DNA from: Pseudomonas asiatica | Lineage (GTDB): Bacteria; Pseudomonadota; Gammaproteobacteria; Pseudomonadales; Pseudomonadaceae | Assembly (NCBI RefSeq): GCF_009932335.1 | Contig: NZ_BLJF01000001.1 | Coordinates: 2,976,001-3,040,000, forward strand | DNA length: 64,000 nt | Reading direction: 5' to 3' | Shown here: positions 31,630-42,032 of the stretch, piece by piece | Numbering within the stretch: the first letter of the stretch is position 1 | How the letters are laid out: each line of letters begins with the position of its first letter | Notes under the pieces: model-generated | What the model was told of the DNA's origin: nothing | Database searches by the model: none | Seen by the model: only the letters and a program-made list of their open reading frames with translations | Program-made: the position numbers and the translations under genes

Positions 31630-31729
31630 TAACCTCAAGATATATCGCAAGCGATGGTCAAAGGTTGACCAGGCCCGGAGCGGTTCCTAGAATCGCCGAA
31701 ATTTTTCGCCCGGAAACCTGTGTCAGCCG

Positions 31730-33160
31730 ATGTCTTCACGTAGCCGCAGAACCTCTCATTCCGTCGCCCTGACGCGCCTGGCCCAAATCAGTGCGCTGGC
31801 CCTGGCCGCCACCTTGGTGGGCTGCCAGAGCACCCGTCAGCTCGACGAATCCGATAGCGTTCGCGCGCACAACTACCAGGCGCGGATCAAGCACAAGCCT
31901 TCACCGCTGCTGGTAAAGCCGGCCGAACAGGCACCACAGGACGTGTGGGAACGCATGCGCCAGGGCTTCGCCCTGCAGGACAACATCGACGTCAACCCGC
32001 GCATCGAGCAGCAGCGCCTGTGGTTCGCCAGCAATCCAAGCTTCATCGAAAGCGCCGGTGAGCGTGGCAGCCTCTACCTGCACTACATCGTCGAGCGCCT
32101 CGAAGAACGCGACATGCCGCTGGAGCTGGCCCTGCTGCCAGCCATCGAAAGCGCCTACAACCCGATGGCCTACTCGCGCGCCCATGCCGCGGGCATGTGG
32201 CAGTTCATTCCGTCCACCGGTCGTCACTTCAACCTGCGCCAGACCAACTTCTACGATGGCCGTCGCGACGTGACCGCCTCGACCAACGCCGCACTGGACT
32301 ACCTCAGCCGCCTGCACGACATGTTCAACGGCGACTGGTTGCTGGCCCTGGCTGCCTACAACGCCGGCGAAGGCACGGTCAGCCGCGCCATCGAGCGCAA
32401 CGAGCGGCTCGGCCTGCCCACCGACTACTGGAACCTGCCGCTGCCGCAGGAAACCCGCGACTACGTGCCCAAGCTGTTGGCCCTGTCGCAGGTGGTACTC
32501 ACGCCGCAAGCCTATGGCGTGAACCTGAACCCGATCGCCAACGAACCCTACTTCGAGGCGGTGGCCGTCAACGACCGCCTGGACCTGTCACGGGTAGCGG
32601 CCTTCGCCAACATCGACGAGGACGAGCTGATCCAGCTCAACCCGGCATTCAAGAAGCGCATGACCGTGGACGGCCCGCAGCAGCTGCTGGTACCCACTGC
32701 CAAGGCGCAGCTGCTGAGCGACAGCCTGTCCAACCTCAAACCCGAGCAGCTGGTCAGCCTGCAGCCGAACAAGGCCGTGTTCGCCCGCGCCGTGGCCGAA
32801 GCCAAGGCCCCAGTGGCGGCGCGCAGCTACCGGGTCAAGCGCGGCGACAACCTGGGCGCCATCGCCAAGGCCAACCGCGTTTCGGTCAAGGACATCAAGC
32901 GCTGGAACCGTCTCTCCGGCAACAACGTGCGCGCTGGCCAGGTCCTGGCCCTGCGCGGCGGCAGCGCGCCGAGCGCTGCTGGCAATCGGGTAGCCGCCTC
33001 CGGGCAGCGCTCCACGCAGTACAAGGTACGCAAAGGCGATTCGCTGTACCTGGTGGCCAAGCGCTTCAACGTGGAAATGAAACACCTCAAGCGCTGGAAC
33101 CCGCGCAGCGGCCATGCCCTGAAGCCAGGCCAGACCCTGACCGTCTACCTCTCGCATTGA
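31730..33160 (+). CDS. mltD: Membrane-bound lytic murein transglycosylase D
   Basis: A 476-residue lipoprotein. The N-terminus has a twin-Arg-containing signal and a lipobox LVGC with the lipidated Cys at residue 32. The SLT domain lies at about residues 115-250, with the catalytic Glu in LLPAIESAYNP and the AAGMWQFIPSTGR and AAYNAGEGTV motifs. Two LysM domains near residues 362 (YRVKRGDNLGAIAK) and 428 (YKVRKGDSLYLVAK) bind peptidoglycan. It cleaves glycan strands in the periplasm. Confidence 0.95.
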   Translation: MSSRSRRTSHSVALTRLAQISALALAATLVGCQSTRQLDESDSVRAHNYQARIKHKPSPLLVKPAEQAPQDVWERMRQGFALQDNIDVNPRIEQQRLWFASNPSFIESAGERGSLYLHYIVERLEERDMPLELALLPAIESAYNPMAYSRAHAAGMWQFIPSTGRHFNLRQTNFYDGRRDVTASTNAALDYLSRLHDMFNGDWLLALAAYNAGEGTVSRAIERNERLGLPTDYWNLPLPQETRDYVPKLLALSQVVLTPQAYGVNLNPIANEPYFEAVAVNDRLDLSRVAAFANIDEDELIQLNPAFKKRMTVDGPQQLLVPTAKAQLLSDSLSNLKPEQLVSLQPNKAVFARAVAEAKAPVAARSYRVKRGDNLGAIAKANRVSVKDIKRWNRLSGNNVRAGQVLALRGGSAPSAAGNRVAASGQRSTQYKVRKGDSLYLVAKRFNVEMKHLKRWNPRSGHALKPGQTLTVYLSH

Positions 33161-33187
33161 TCCCCGCCTACCGCATTGACGCGGTGG

Positions 33188-33306
33188 CTGTAGGAGCGGC
33201 CTTGTGTCGCGATAGGGCTGCGCAGCAGCCCCAGATTATTGGAGGTGATGCCGATATCGCTGGGGCTGCTACGCAGCCCGATCGCGACACAGGGCCGCTC
33301 CTACAG
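33188..33306. repeat. REP pair after mltD
   Basis: Inverted cores CTGTAGGAGCGGCCTTGTGT and CACAGGGCCGCTCCTACAG-like flank a centre with its own GGGGCTGC/GCAGCCCC stems. It is the same class as 3387-3503. Confidence 0.85.
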
Positions 33307-33439
33307 CTACCGCGTCATTCCCATTGGACAGAAGCAGGCACGCCCGCCAACCCCACCTTCAAAACCTCTCTTTTTCCAACCCCACCAAGCTGTTACTGTA
33401 CCCCGATCAAAGCCCAACGCCTCTGGATCGGATGCCGAC

Positions 33440-35269
33440 TTGATACGTCCCCTCCTGCTGTCTCTCAGCCTGGCCTTGAGCTTTCCCGCAGCCGCGATGG
33501 TGAGCGAAAGCCACGGATACGCGCAGTTCGGCACGCTCAAGTACCCAGCCACATTCACCCATTTCGACTGGGTCAACCCGCAAGCGCCCAAGGGCGGCAC
33601 CTTGCGGGCGATGGCTTTCGGAACCTTCGACACCCTCAACCCCTACACCTTCAAGGGGTCGAGCCCGATTACCACGCCCAATTTCCAGCAGTACGGCATC
33701 AGCGAGCTGAACGAGCCGCTGATGGTCGGCACCGGCCAGTACGACCCGTCCGGCGACGAACCGACCTCCAGCTACGGCCTGATCGCCCGCTCGGTGGAGT
33801 ACAGCGAGGACCGCAGCTGGGTGGTGTTCAACCTGCGCCCGGAGGCCCGCTGGCATGACGGCAAGCCGATCACCTCGGCAGACGTGGCCTTCTCTTACCG
33901 CACGCTGCTCAAGGATGGCCACCCGATCTACCGCACCAACCTGCAGGAAGTGCAGCGGGTGGACATCCTTGGCCCGCTGCGCATCCGCTTCGTGTTCAAG
34001 CGCGCCGGCAACCCGCTGCTGATCCTGCGCCTGGGCGAAATGCCGGTGCTGCCCAAGCACTACTGGCAAAAGCGTGACTTCAAGGCCACCACCTTCGAGC
34101 CTCCACTGGGCAGCGGCCCCTACCGCATCACCCAGGTCCAGCCTGGGCGCCGGTTGGTGTTCGAACGGGTAAAGAACTACTGGGGCAAGGACCTGGCGGT
34201 GAACCGTGGCAAGTACAACTTCAACCGCGTGGAATACGAGTTCTACCGCGACGCCACGGTCGCCTTCGAAGCATTCAAGGCCGGCGAGTTCGACATCTAT
34301 ATCGAGCACCAGGCGAAGAACTGGGCCAACGGCTACAACTTCCCGGCCGTGCGCCGGGGCGAGGTGATCAAGGCGCAGATCCCGCACCGCATCCCCACGC
34401 AAACCCAGGGCCTGTTCATGAACAGCCGCCGGGCCACCTTCAGCGACCCACGGGTACGCCAGGCGCTGGGGCTGATGCTCGACTTCGAGTGGACCAACCG
34501 CGCGCTGTTCAGCGGCGCCTACCGCCGCTCGACCAGCTACTATCCCAACAGCGAATTCGCCGCCACCGGCCTGCCCACCGGCAAGGAATGGCTGTTGCTG
34601 GCACCGTTTCGTGACCAGTTGCCGGCCAGCCTGTTCAGCGAACCTTACAAGGTCAGCCATACCGATGGCCGTGGCATCAACCGCCAGACCCTGCGCCAGG
34701 CCCTCGGCCTGCTCGCCGAGGCCGGCTGGAAGCTGAACGGCCAACGTCTGGTCGACAGCAAGGGCCAGCAGCTGCGCATGGAACTGCTGCTGGTAAACCC
34801 CAACCTTGAACGCATCCTGCAACCTTATGTCGAAAACCTGGCCAGCATCGGCATCGATGCGCGCTTGCGTACCGTGGACCGCGCCCAGTACAAACAACGC
34901 CTGGACCAGTTCGATTTCGACATGATTCTGATGACCCTGAACCAGACCCTGAGCCCGGGCCTCGAACAGTGGCTGTACTTCCACTCCAGCCAGGCAACCA
35001 CCAAGGGCAGCAAGAACTATGCTGGGGTCAAGGACCCGGTGGTCGACCATCTGCTCGACACCCTGCTGGCCGCCCGCACCCGCGATGACCAGGTCGCCGC
35101 CGCCCGCGCCCTGGACCGCGTGCTCTCATGGCAGTACTACATGATCCCCAACTGGTACCTCGACAATCATCGCCTGGCCTACCGCAACCGGTTCGCCTTC
35201 GTCACCACGCCGCCCTACACCCTTGGGCTGAACCGGTGGTGGATCAAGACTTCGGAGAAAGCCCAATGA
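33440..35269 (+). CDS. Peptide ABC transporter substrate-binding protein, first copy
   Basis: A 609-residue family-5 extracellular solute-binding protein. No ATG fits: a TTG at 33440 gives the signal peptide (M)IRPLLLSLSLALSFPAAA; the next ATG lies after the hydrophobic core, and the frame upstream is REP DNA. The mature part (FTHFDWVNPQAPKGG, DTLNPYTFKG, VVFNLRPEARWHDGKPITSA) is YejA-like. Its stop overlaps the next binding-protein gene by 4 bases. The two proteins are clear paralogs, suggesting different ligands for one permease. Confidence 0.88.
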   Translation: MIRPLLLSLSLALSFPAAAMVSESHGYAQFGTLKYPATFTHFDWVNPQAPKGGTLRAMAFGTFDTLNPYTFKGSSPITTPNFQQYGISELNEPLMVGTGQYDPSGDEPTSSYGLIARSVEYSEDRSWVVFNLRPEARWHDGKPITSADVAFSYRTLLKDGHPIYRTNLQEVQRVDILGPLRIRFVFKRAGNPLLILRLGEMPVLPKHYWQKRDFKATTFEPPLGSGPYRITQVQPGRRLVFERVKNYWGKDLAVNRGKYNFNRVEYEFYRDATVAFEAFKAGEFDIYIEHQAKNWANGYNFPAVRRGEVIKAQIPHRIPTQTQGLFMNSRRATFSDPRVRQALGLMLDFEWTNRALFSGAYRRSTSYYPNSEFAATGLPTGKEWLLLAPFRDQLPASLFSEPYKVSHTDGRGINRQTLRQALGLLAEAGWKLNGQRLVDSKGQQLRMELLLVNPNLERILQPYVENLASIGIDARLRTVDRAQYKQRLDQFDFDMILMTLNQTLSPGLEQWLYFHSSQATTKGSKNYAGVKDPVVDHLLDTLLAARTRDDQVAAARALDRVLSWQYYMIPNWYLDNHRLAYRNRFAFVTTPPYTLGLNRWWIKTSEKAQ

Positions 35270-37101
35270 CGCCAACGCACCGACTGCGCCGGTTGGCCGG
35301 CAGCCTGTTGCTTGCCTGCCTGAGCCTTCCCGCCCTGGCCGCACCGCAACACGCGCTCACCCTGTACGACGAGCCCCCAAAATACCCCGCCGACTTCAAG
35401 CACTTCGCCTACGTCAACCCTGACGCACCCAAGGGTGGCACCTTCCGCCAGTCCAGCTTCGGCGGCTTCGACAGCCTCAACCCGTTCATCAACAAGGGTG
35501 TGCCGGCCGAGAACATCGGCAGCATCTACGACACCCTGATGCGCCAAAGCCAGGACGAGCCGTTCACCGAGTACGGCCTGGTGGCCGGCAAGATCGAAAA
35601 AGCCCCGGACAACAGCTGGGTGCGCTTCTACCTGCGCCCCGAGGCACGCTTCCACGACGGCCACCCGATGCGCGCCGACGACGTGGTGTTCACCTTCAAT
35701 GCCCTGATCAAGGACGGCGCGCCGCTGTACCGCCAGTACTATGCCGACGTCGCTGAAGTAGTCGCCGAAGACCCGCTGACGGTAGTGTTCACCTTCAAGC
35801 ACAAGAACAACCGCGAGCTGCCGCTGATTCTCGGCCAACTGCCGGTACTGCCCAAGCACTGGTACGAAAGCCGCGAGTTCAACCGCGGCAACCTGGAAAT
35901 CCCGCTGGGCAGCGGCCCTTACAAGGTTGCCGAGGTCAAGGCCGGGCGCTCGGTGCGCTACGAGCGAGTCAAGGACTACTGGGCCAAGGACCTGCCGATC
36001 AACCGCGGCTTCTACAACTTCGACGTGATGACCTTCGACTCCTACCGCGACACCACTGTCGCCCTGGAAGCACTCAAGGCCGGTGCGTTCGACTATGCGC
36101 TGGAAGTCAGCGCGAAGAACTGGGCCACCGCCTACAACGTACCCGCCGTGCGCGATGGCCGCCTGATCAAGGAAGAGTTGCCCAACGGCAACCCCACGGG
36201 CATGCAGGGCTTCATCTTCAACATCCGCCGACCGGTGTTCCAGGACGTGCGCGTGCGCCAGGCGCTGAGCCTGCTGCTGGACTACGAGTGGACCAACAAG
36301 CAGCTGTTCAACGGCGCCTACACCCGCACCGGCAGCTACTTCGAAAACTCGGAAATGGCCGCCCGCGGCCTGCCCAGCCCCAGCGAACTGAAAATCCTCG
36401 AACCGCTACGTGGCAAGGTCCCCGAGCAGGTATTCAGCGAAGCCTTCCGCAACCCGGTCAGCGACGGCAGCGGCATGATCCGCGAACAGCAGCGCCAGGC
36501 CTACAAGCTGCTGCAGGAAGCCGGCTGGAAAATCGTCGACGACAAGATGGTCGACGCCCAGGGCAAGCCGGTGAGCATCGAGTTCCTGCTGGCACAGACC
36601 GAGTTCGAACGCATCCTGCTGCCGTTCAAGCGCAACCTCGCCGACCTTGGCATCGACCTGAACATCCGCCGGGTCGACGTGTCCCAGTACATCACCCGCC
36701 TGCGCTCGCGCGACTACGACATGATCGTCGGTGGCTACCCGCAGTCCAACTCGCCGGGTAACGAGCAGCGCGAGTTCTGGTCCAGTGCCGCCGCCGACAA
36801 CCCCGGCAGCCGCAACTTCATCGGCTTGCGCGACCCTGCCATCGACCAACTGGTGGAACAGCTGATCAATGCCGATTCGCGGCAGAGCCTGATCGACCAC
36901 TGCCGGGCCCTCGACCGCGTGCTGCTGTGGGGCTACTACGTGATCCCCAACTGGCACATCAAGACCTGGCGCGTGGCCTACTGGAACCACATCGGCCACC
37001 CGGACGTCTCGCCCAAGTACGACATCGGCATCGACACCTGGTGGATCAAGCCCGGCGTAACCCCGGCCGCCAACGCAGCCGCTGCGGACGAGGCCGAATA
37101 A
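35266..37101 (+). CDS. yejA: Peptide ABC transporter substrate-binding protein, YejA type
   Basis: A 611-residue periplasmic binding protein. The ATG at 35266 lies in the ATGA overlap with the previous gene and gives a signal peptide ([20 protein letters not shown] ending ALA). Motifs match its upstream paralog: [44 protein letters not shown]. It captures oligopeptides, and in E. coli the YejABEF system also takes up microcin C. YejB begins 1 base after the stop. Confidence 0.9.
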   Translation: MTPTHRLRRLAGSLLLACLSLPALAAPQHALTLYDEPPKYPADFKHFAYVNPDAPKGGTFRQSSFGGFDSLNPFINKGVPAENIGSIYDTLMRQSQDEPFTEYGLVAGKIEKAPDNSWVRFYLRPEARFHDGHPMRADDVVFTFNALIKDGAPLYRQYYADVAEVVAEDPLTVVFTFKHKNNRELPLILGQLPVLPKHWYESREFNRGNLEIPLGSGPYKVAEVKAGRSVRYERVKDYWAKDLPINRGFYNFDVMTFDSYRDTTVALEALKAGAFDYALEVSAKNWATAYNVPAVRDGRLIKEELPNGNPTGMQGFIFNIRRPVFQDVRVRQALSLLLDYEWTNKQLFNGAYTRTGSYFENSEMAARGLPSPSELKILEPLRGKVPEQVFSEAFRNPVSDGSGMIREQQRQAYKLLQEAGWKIVDDKMVDAQGKPVSIEFLLAQTEFERILLPFKRNLADLGIDLNIRRVDVSQYITRLRSRDYDMIVGGYPQSNSPGNEQREFWSSAAADNPGSRNFIGLRDPAIDQLVEQLINADSRQSLIDHCRALDRVLLWGYYVIPNWHIKTWRVAYWNHIGHPDVSPKYDIGIDTWWIKPGVTPAANAAAADEAE

Positions 37102-37102
37102 C

Positions 37103-38176
37103 ATGCTGGCCTACATCCTGCGCCGCCTGCTGCTGATCATCCCGACCCTGTTCGGCATCCTGATCATCAACTTCATCATCGTCCAGGCCGCCCCCGGCGG
37201 CCCGGTCGAGCAGATGATCGCCAAGCTCGAAGGTTTCGAAGGCGCCACCAGCCGCATTGCCGGTGGCGGTGCCGAAGTGTCCGTGGCCGGCTCCAACTAC
37301 CGTGGAGCCCAGGGCCTGGACCCGGCACTGATCGCCGAGATCGAACGCATGTACGGCTTCGACAAGTCGCCGCCCGAGCGCCTGTGGATCATGATCAAGA
37401 ACTACGCCCGGCTGGACTTCGGCGACAGCTTCTTCCGCGATGCCAAGGTCATCGACCTGATCATCGAGAAGATGCCTGTGTCAATTTCGCTGGGGCTGTG
37501 GAGCACGCTGATCATGTACCTGGTGTCGATCCCGCTGGGCATCGCCAAGGCCGTGCGCCACGGCAGCCATTTCGACGTGTGGACCAGTTCGGCGATCATC
37601 GTCGGCTATGCCATCCCGGCGTTCCTGTTCGCCATCCTGCTGATCGTGCTGTTCGCCGGCGGCAGCTACTTCGACTGGTTCCCGCTGCGCGGCCTCACCT
37701 CCAACAACTTCGACGAGCTGAGCACCACCGGCAAGGTGCTGGACTACTTCTGGCACCTGGTGCTGCCGATCACCGCGCTGGTCATCGGCAACTTCGCCAC
37801 CATGACCTTGCTGACCAAGAACAGCTTCCTCGACGAGATCAACAAGCAATACGTGGTCACCGCCAAGGCCAAGGGCCTGAGCCGACCACGGGTGCTCTAC
37901 GGCCATGTGTTCCGTAATGCCATGCTGCTGGTGATTGCCGGTTTCCCTTCGGCGTTCATCGGCATCTTCTTCACCGGTTCCTTGCTGATCGAAGTGATCT
38001 TCAGCCTCGACGGCCTCGGCCTGATGAGTTTCGAGGCGGCCATCAACCGTGACTACCCGGTGGTCTTCGGCACCCTGTTCATCTTCACCCTGCTGGGGCT
38101 GGTGGTGAAACTGATCGGCGACCTGACCTACACCCTGGTCGATCCACGCATCGACTTCGCCAGCCGGGAGCACTGA
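37103..38176 (+). CDS. yejB: Peptide/microcin C ABC transporter permease YejB
   Basis: A 357-residue inner-membrane permease with an N-terminal helix ([20 protein letters not shown]) followed by a periplasmic insert of about 90 residues typical of YejB. The transport core of five helices includes the EAA-type loop near [20 protein letters not shown]. It pairs with YejE; the genes are 1 base apart. Confidence 0.93.
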   Translation: MLAYILRRLLLIIPTLFGILIINFIIVQAAPGGPVEQMIAKLEGFEGATSRIAGGGAEVSVAGSNYRGAQGLDPALIAEIERMYGFDKSPPERLWIMIKNYARLDFGDSFFRDAKVIDLIIEKMPVSISLGLWSTLIMYLVSIPLGIAKAVRHGSHFDVWTSSAIIVGYAIPAFLFAILLIVLFAGGSYFDWFPLRGLTSNNFDELSTTGKVLDYFWHLVLPITALVIGNFATMTLLTKNSFLDEINKQYVVTAKAKGLSRPRVLYGHVFRNAMLLVIAGFPSAFIGIFFTGSLLIEVIFSLDGLGLMSFEAAINRDYPVVFGTLFIFTLLGLVVKLIGDLTYTLVDPRIDFASREH

Positions 38177-38177
38177 C

Positions 38178-39197
38178 ATGGCCTTGTCCCCCCTCAACCG
38201 CCGGCGCTTCGAGCGCTTCAAGGCCAACCGCCGTGGCTGGTGGTCGCTGTGGCTGTTCCTGATCCTGTTCGGCCTGAGCCTGGGCGCCGAACTGATCGCC
38301 AACGACAAGCCGATTGCCGTGCGCTACGACGGCGAATGGTACTTCCCTGCATTCAAGCGCTACCCGGAAACCACCTTCGGCGGCGAATTCCCGCTGGAAG
38401 CCAACTACAAGAGCCCGTACATCCGCGAACTGCTGGAGAAGAAAGACAGCTTCGTGCTGTGGGCACCGATCCCGTTCAGCTACCAGAGCATCAACTACGA
38501 CCTGCGCGTACCCGCCCCGGCCCCACCGTCGGCGGACAACTGGCTGGGCACCGATGACCAGGGCCGCGACGTGCTGGCACGGGTGATCTACGGCTTCCGC
38601 ATTTCCGTGCTGTTCGCCCTGACGCTGACCCTGCTCAGCTCCATCGTCGGCGTGATCGCCGGCGCCTTGCAGGGCTTCTATGGCGGCTGGGTCGACCTGG
38701 CCGGGCAACGTTTCCTGGAAGTCTGGTCGGGCCTGCCGGTGCTGTACCTGCTGATCATCCTCGCCAGTTTCGTGCAACCCAACTTCTGGTGGTTGCTGGG
38801 CATCATGCTGCTGTTCTCGTGGATGAGCCTGGTGGATGTGGTACGCGCCGAGTTCCTGCGCGGGCGCAACCTGGAATACGTACGCGCTGCTCGCGCGTTG
38901 GGGATGCGCAACGGCGCGATCATGTACCGGCACATCCTGCCCAACGCCATGATCTCGACCATGACCTTCATGCCATTCATTCTCACCGGCGCCATCGGCA
39001 CCCTCACCGCCCTGGACTTCCTCGGTTTCGGCCTGCCGCCGGGCGCACCATCGCTGGGCGAACTGGTGGCCCAGGGCAAGTCCAACCTGCAGGCCCCATG
39101 GCTGGGCATCAGCGCCTTCGCCGTGCTGGCGCTGATGCTGAGCCTGCTGGTATTCATCGGCGAATCCGCCCGCGATGCCTTCGACCCGAGGAAGTGA
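38178..39197 (+). CDS. yejE: Peptide/microcin C ABC transporter permease YejE
   Basis: A 339-residue inner-membrane permease. The N-terminal RRRFERFKANRRGWWSLWLF leads into helix 1, a periplasmic region follows, then five helices. The EAA loop (RAARALGMRNGAIMYRHILP) contacts the ATPase. The NWLGTDDQGRDVLARVIYG motif is standard for OppC-type permeases. YejF follows after 1 base. Confidence 0.93.
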   Translation: MALSPLNRRRFERFKANRRGWWSLWLFLILFGLSLGAELIANDKPIAVRYDGEWYFPAFKRYPETTFGGEFPLEANYKSPYIRELLEKKDSFVLWAPIPFSYQSINYDLRVPAPAPPSADNWLGTDDQGRDVLARVIYGFRISVLFALTLTLLSSIVGVIAGALQGFYGGWVDLAGQRFLEVWSGLPVLYLLIILASFVQPNFWWLLGIMLLFSWMSLVDVVRAEFLRGRNLEYVRAARALGMRNGAIMYRHILPNAMISTMTFMPFILTGAIGTLTALDFLGFGLPPGAPSLGELVAQGKSNLQAPWLGISAFAVLALMLSLLVFIGESARDAFDPRK

Positions 39198-39198
39198 C

Positions 39199-40812
39199 AT
39201 GAGTGAACAGAACCTGATCGAAGTGCGCGACCTGGCGGTGGAGTTCGTCACCGGTGACCAGGCCCACCGCGTTGTGAACGGCATCAGCTTCGACATCCGC
39301 AAGGGTGAGACGCTGGCACTGGTGGGCGAGAGTGGCTCGGGCAAATCGGTCACCGCGCACTCGCTCCTGCGCCTGCTGCCCAACCCCCTGGCCCGCCACC
39401 CCAGCGGCAGCATCCGCTACGAGGGCAAGGACCTGCTGCAGCAGAACGAGAAGACCATGCAGCGCATTCGCGGCAACCGCATTGCAATGATCTTCCAGGA
39501 GCCGATGACCTCGCTGAACCCGTTGCACTGCATCGAGAAGCAGATCAACGAAATCCTCCTGCTGCACAAGGGCCTGACCGGCAAGGAGGCCACGGCGCGC
39601 ACCCTGGAGCTGTTGGAGATGGTCGGCATTCCCGAGCCACGCAAGCGCCTGAAGGCCTTGCCCCATGAGCTGTCGGGCGGGCAGCGCCAGCGGGTGATGA
39701 TCGCCATGGCCCTGGCCAACGAGCCGGAACTGCTGATTGCGGATGAGCCAACCACGGCGCTGGACGTGACTGTGCAGTTGAAGATTCTCGAACTGCTCAA
39801 GGAACTGCAGGCGCGTCTGGGCATGGCCCTGCTGCTGATCAGCCATGACCTGAACCTGGTGCGACGCATCGCCCACCGTGTGTGCGTGATGCAGCACGGG
39901 CAGATTGTCGAGCAGGCCGAATGCGCCAGGTTGTTCAGCGCACCGCAGCACCACTACACGCAGATGCTGATCAATGCCGAACCCAGCGGGCTGCCGGCGC
40001 ACAACCCGGTGGGCGCGCCATTGCTGGAGGTGGATGACCTCAAGGTGTGGTTCCCGATCAAGAAGGGCCTGCTACGGCGCACGGTCGACCATGTGAAGGC
40101 GGTGGACGGGATCAACTTCAGCTTGCCGCAAGGGCAGACGCTGGGGATTGTCGGCGAGTCCGGGTCGGGCAAGTCGACTTTGGGCCTGGCGATCTTGCGG
40201 CTGATCTCCAGCCAGGGCGGCATTCGCTTTCATGGGCAGAACCTGGAAGGGCTGAACCAGAAGGCCGTGCGCCCGTTGCGGCGCGAGATGCAGGTAGTGT
40301 TCCAGGACCCGTTCGGCAGCCTGAGCCCACGCATGTGCGTGGAGGATATCGTCGGTGAAGGGTTGCGCATTCACCGCATTGGCACGGCGCAGGAACAGGA
40401 AGCAGCGATTATTGCGGCCCTGGAGGAAGTCGGGCTGGACCCACGCACACGGCATCGCTATCCGCACGAGTTTTCCGGTGGGCAGCGCCAGCGCATTGCC
40501 ATTGCCCGGGCGTTGGTATTGAAGCCGGCGCTGATCCTGCTGGATGAACCTACGTCGGCGCTGGACCGCACGGTGCAGCGGCAGGTAGTGGAATTGCTGC
40601 GCAATCTGCAGCAGAAATACAACCTGACCTACCTGTTCATCAGCCATGACCTGGCGGTGGTCAAGGCGTTGAGCCACCAGTTGATGGTGATCAAGCATGG
40701 GCATGTGGTGGAGCAAGGGGATGCACAGGCGATCTTCCATGCGCCGCAGCATCCGTATACCCGGCAGTTGCTGGAGGCGGCGTTCTTGGAAGTTGAGGCA
40801 GGTTCGCCTTAA
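39199..40812 (+). CDS. yejF: Peptide/microcin C ABC transporter ATP-binding protein YejF
   Basis: A 537-residue protein with two full ATPase domains in tandem. The first has Walker A GESGSGKSVT near residue 42, signature LSGGQRQRV and Walker B LLIADEPT. The second has GESGSGKSTL near residue 322, FSGGQRQRI and LILLDEPT. Both halves look active. The ATG at 39199 (MSEQNLIEV) follows GAGGAAG; an earlier in-frame ATG lies inside yejE. No clear terminator follows. Confidence 0.94.
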   Translation: MSEQNLIEVRDLAVEFVTGDQAHRVVNGISFDIRKGETLALVGESGSGKSVTAHSLLRLLPNPLARHPSGSIRYEGKDLLQQNEKTMQRIRGNRIAMIFQEPMTSLNPLHCIEKQINEILLLHKGLTGKEATARTLELLEMVGIPEPRKRLKALPHELSGGQRQRVMIAMALANEPELLIADEPTTALDVTVQLKILELLKELQARLGMALLLISHDLNLVRRIAHRVCVMQHGQIVEQAECARLFSAPQHHYTQMLINAEPSGLPAHNPVGAPLLEVDDLKVWFPIKKGLLRRTVDHVKAVDGINFSLPQGQTLGIVGESGSGKSTLGLAILRLISSQGGIRFHGQNLEGLNQKAVRPLRREMQVVFQDPFGSLSPRMCVEDIVGEGLRIHRIGTAQEQEAAIIAALEEVGLDPRTRHRYPHEFSGGQRQRIAIARALVLKPALILLDEPTSALDRTVQRQVVELLRNLQQKYNLTYLFISHDLAVVKALSHQLMVIKHGHVVEQGDAQAIFHAPQHPYTRQLLEAAFLEVEAGSP

Positions 40813-41269
40813 GTTTTGTAGAGTCCTCAAGATCGAGCGCCGCCCGCGCGGCGCTTCGCGGGTGTTCGTCTTGACACTTTCTGCGCCTGTGAGACCGAGC
40901 GCCACCACAGAAATCAAACCGGTCACCTCCCGCCCTGACGCAATCGGGCGCAGAACACCTGCCATGTCAGATTTAACCCCTTCCCTGTAGGCCATTTCCC
41001 AAACATACTCCTGCCGCGTGTTTTCCGTTGCGGCTGCTCTGGCTGAGCTCTAGTCTCGGTTGGTCGCTGAAGATCAGCGATACAGCTTTGACAGGCTGTG
41101 ACGGTTAATTCACGCAGGCAGTCTCCGCTTCATGGTGGCTGTGCGTGTGGGCACGCTTGCGTGCGCCGGAACTTTTGCGTGATTTACCGCCGGTCTGTCA
41201 ACCCACGTACAGCTGCCACCCGACTGTTTGACAGCAGACAGGTGGCCGCACAGCCAATGGTTAATCACG
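40813..41269. other. Intergenic region: half REPIN and conserved leader, copy 2
   Basis: This 457-base stretch holds a gatcgagcgccgcccgcgcg element (from about 40832), a block at about 40920-41010 that matches the copy-1 leader with few mismatches, and the three TTTGACAG/CTGTCAA elements. No firm gene is seen. A minus-strand frame from 40995 starts MAYREGVKSDMAGVLRPIAS, matching the small frame at 4467-4568, but runs on without an early stop into yejF antisense. Confidence 0.6.
41088..41234 (+). promoter_or_regulatory. Leader with three TTTGACAG elements, copy 2
   Basis: TTTGACAG (41088-41095), CTGTCAA (41195-41201) and TTTGACAG (41227-41234) stand in the same order as in copy 1. The spacing between the last two is kept while surrounding bases differ, which argues that the elements themselves are under selection. 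Confidence 0.4.
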
Positions 41270-41512
41270 ATGCTGAACATTGTCCCCGATCCACCCCACA
41301 ACACCCATTCCCTCGAAGACACCCTGATCCAGGCCACCGACTACGCGCTATGCGCGGCCACTGTGGTGCATCAGGCCTTGCTACTGCAGCCCAAATCGCC
41401 GGCTTCGATCCTGATGATGACCTCGATGCATGAGCTGGAGGCGCTTCGGACTTTGCTTGAGTCGGCACTGGTTAAGGTGCAGATGCCCGCTGAGCCTCGG
41501 ACTTTGCACTGA
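41270..41512 (+). CDS. DUF6124-type small protein, copy 2
   Basis: An 80-residue paralog of the protein at 3950-4192, 73 of 80 residues identical (MLNIVPDPPHN start; SLEDTLIQATDYALCAATVV and MHELEALRTLLESAL unchanged in build). Unlike copy 1, the ATG at 41270 has no good ribosome-binding site: the AAGGAG of copy 1 is replaced by unrelated sequence. Initiation may be poor or may use an upstream in-frame start (41228). Gene order and REP spacing to the DUF3077-type partner are as in copy 1. Confidence 0.72.
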   Translation: MLNIVPDPPHNTHSLEDTLIQATDYALCAATVVHQALLLQPKSPASILMMTSMHELEALRTLLESALVKVQMPAEPRTLH

Positions 41513-41534
41513 GGCTTTAGTGTTGCGTTGTCTG

Positions 41535-41640
41535 GGCTGGCCTCTTCGCGGGTAAACCCGCTCCCACAGTATCTCCACAGGCCTTGAGGTAGATGCAGTA
41601 CCTGTGGGAGCGGGTTCACCCGCGAAAGGGCCCGTCCGGG
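41535..41640. repeat. REP pair between the two module genes, copy 2
   Basis: Two inverted REP cores (cgcgggtaaacccgctccca and tgggagcgggttcacccgcg) sit in the same place as those at 3826-3929. The DNA between the cores has drifted more than the cores. Confidence 0.85.
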
Positions 41641-41668
41641 CAGTCGAGAATTTTGAGGGAATTCAAAA

Positions 41669-41932
41669 ATGACCAAAGAAGACACCCAATTCACTGTCGG
41701 TAAAACCACGTTCTACCAAGGCGAACACGGCACCCACCCACTGTTCCGCATAGAGCCCGGCATTCCCTGTCGCGATGCCCGCGAGCAATCTTCGGAGCTG
41801 ATGGGCTATGTACGCGAACTGACCATCACCGGCCTGATGGATGAAAAACCGATGATGATCTGGGCTGCCCACTACCTGAGTGCGATGGCCAAGGCCCTCA
41901 TGGATGACGCCGAGCTGGGCATGATGCGCTGA
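41669..41932 (+). CDS. DUF3077-type small protein, copy 2
   Basis: An 87-residue protein, 82 of 87 residues identical to the one at 3530-3793. GAGGGAATTC lies shortly before the ATG, and the 30 bases upstream are almost the same in both copies. The single Cys in IPCRDA and the helical C-terminus are conserved. Near-identity while leader DNA has diverged indicates purifying selection or gene conversion. Function is unknown. Confidence 0.8.
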   Translation: MTKEDTQFTVGKTTFYQGEHGTHPLFRIEPGIPCRDAREQSSELMGYVRELTITGLMDEKPMMIWAAHYLSAMAKALMDDAELGMMR

Positions 41933-42032
41933 TGCCGGGAATGCCTGGGACCGAATGTTGTGACGCCTCGAAGGAAAGTCACGCTACCCAGGCACCCAGC
42001 CATCATGAGGTATCGTTTCGTTTATTGCGATT

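Noticed and set aside
40831..40995. Long minus-strand frame starting MAYREGVKSD as a real gene
   Set aside because: Only the first 20 or so residues match the sister block; beyond that it reads through REP DNA and antisense yejF.
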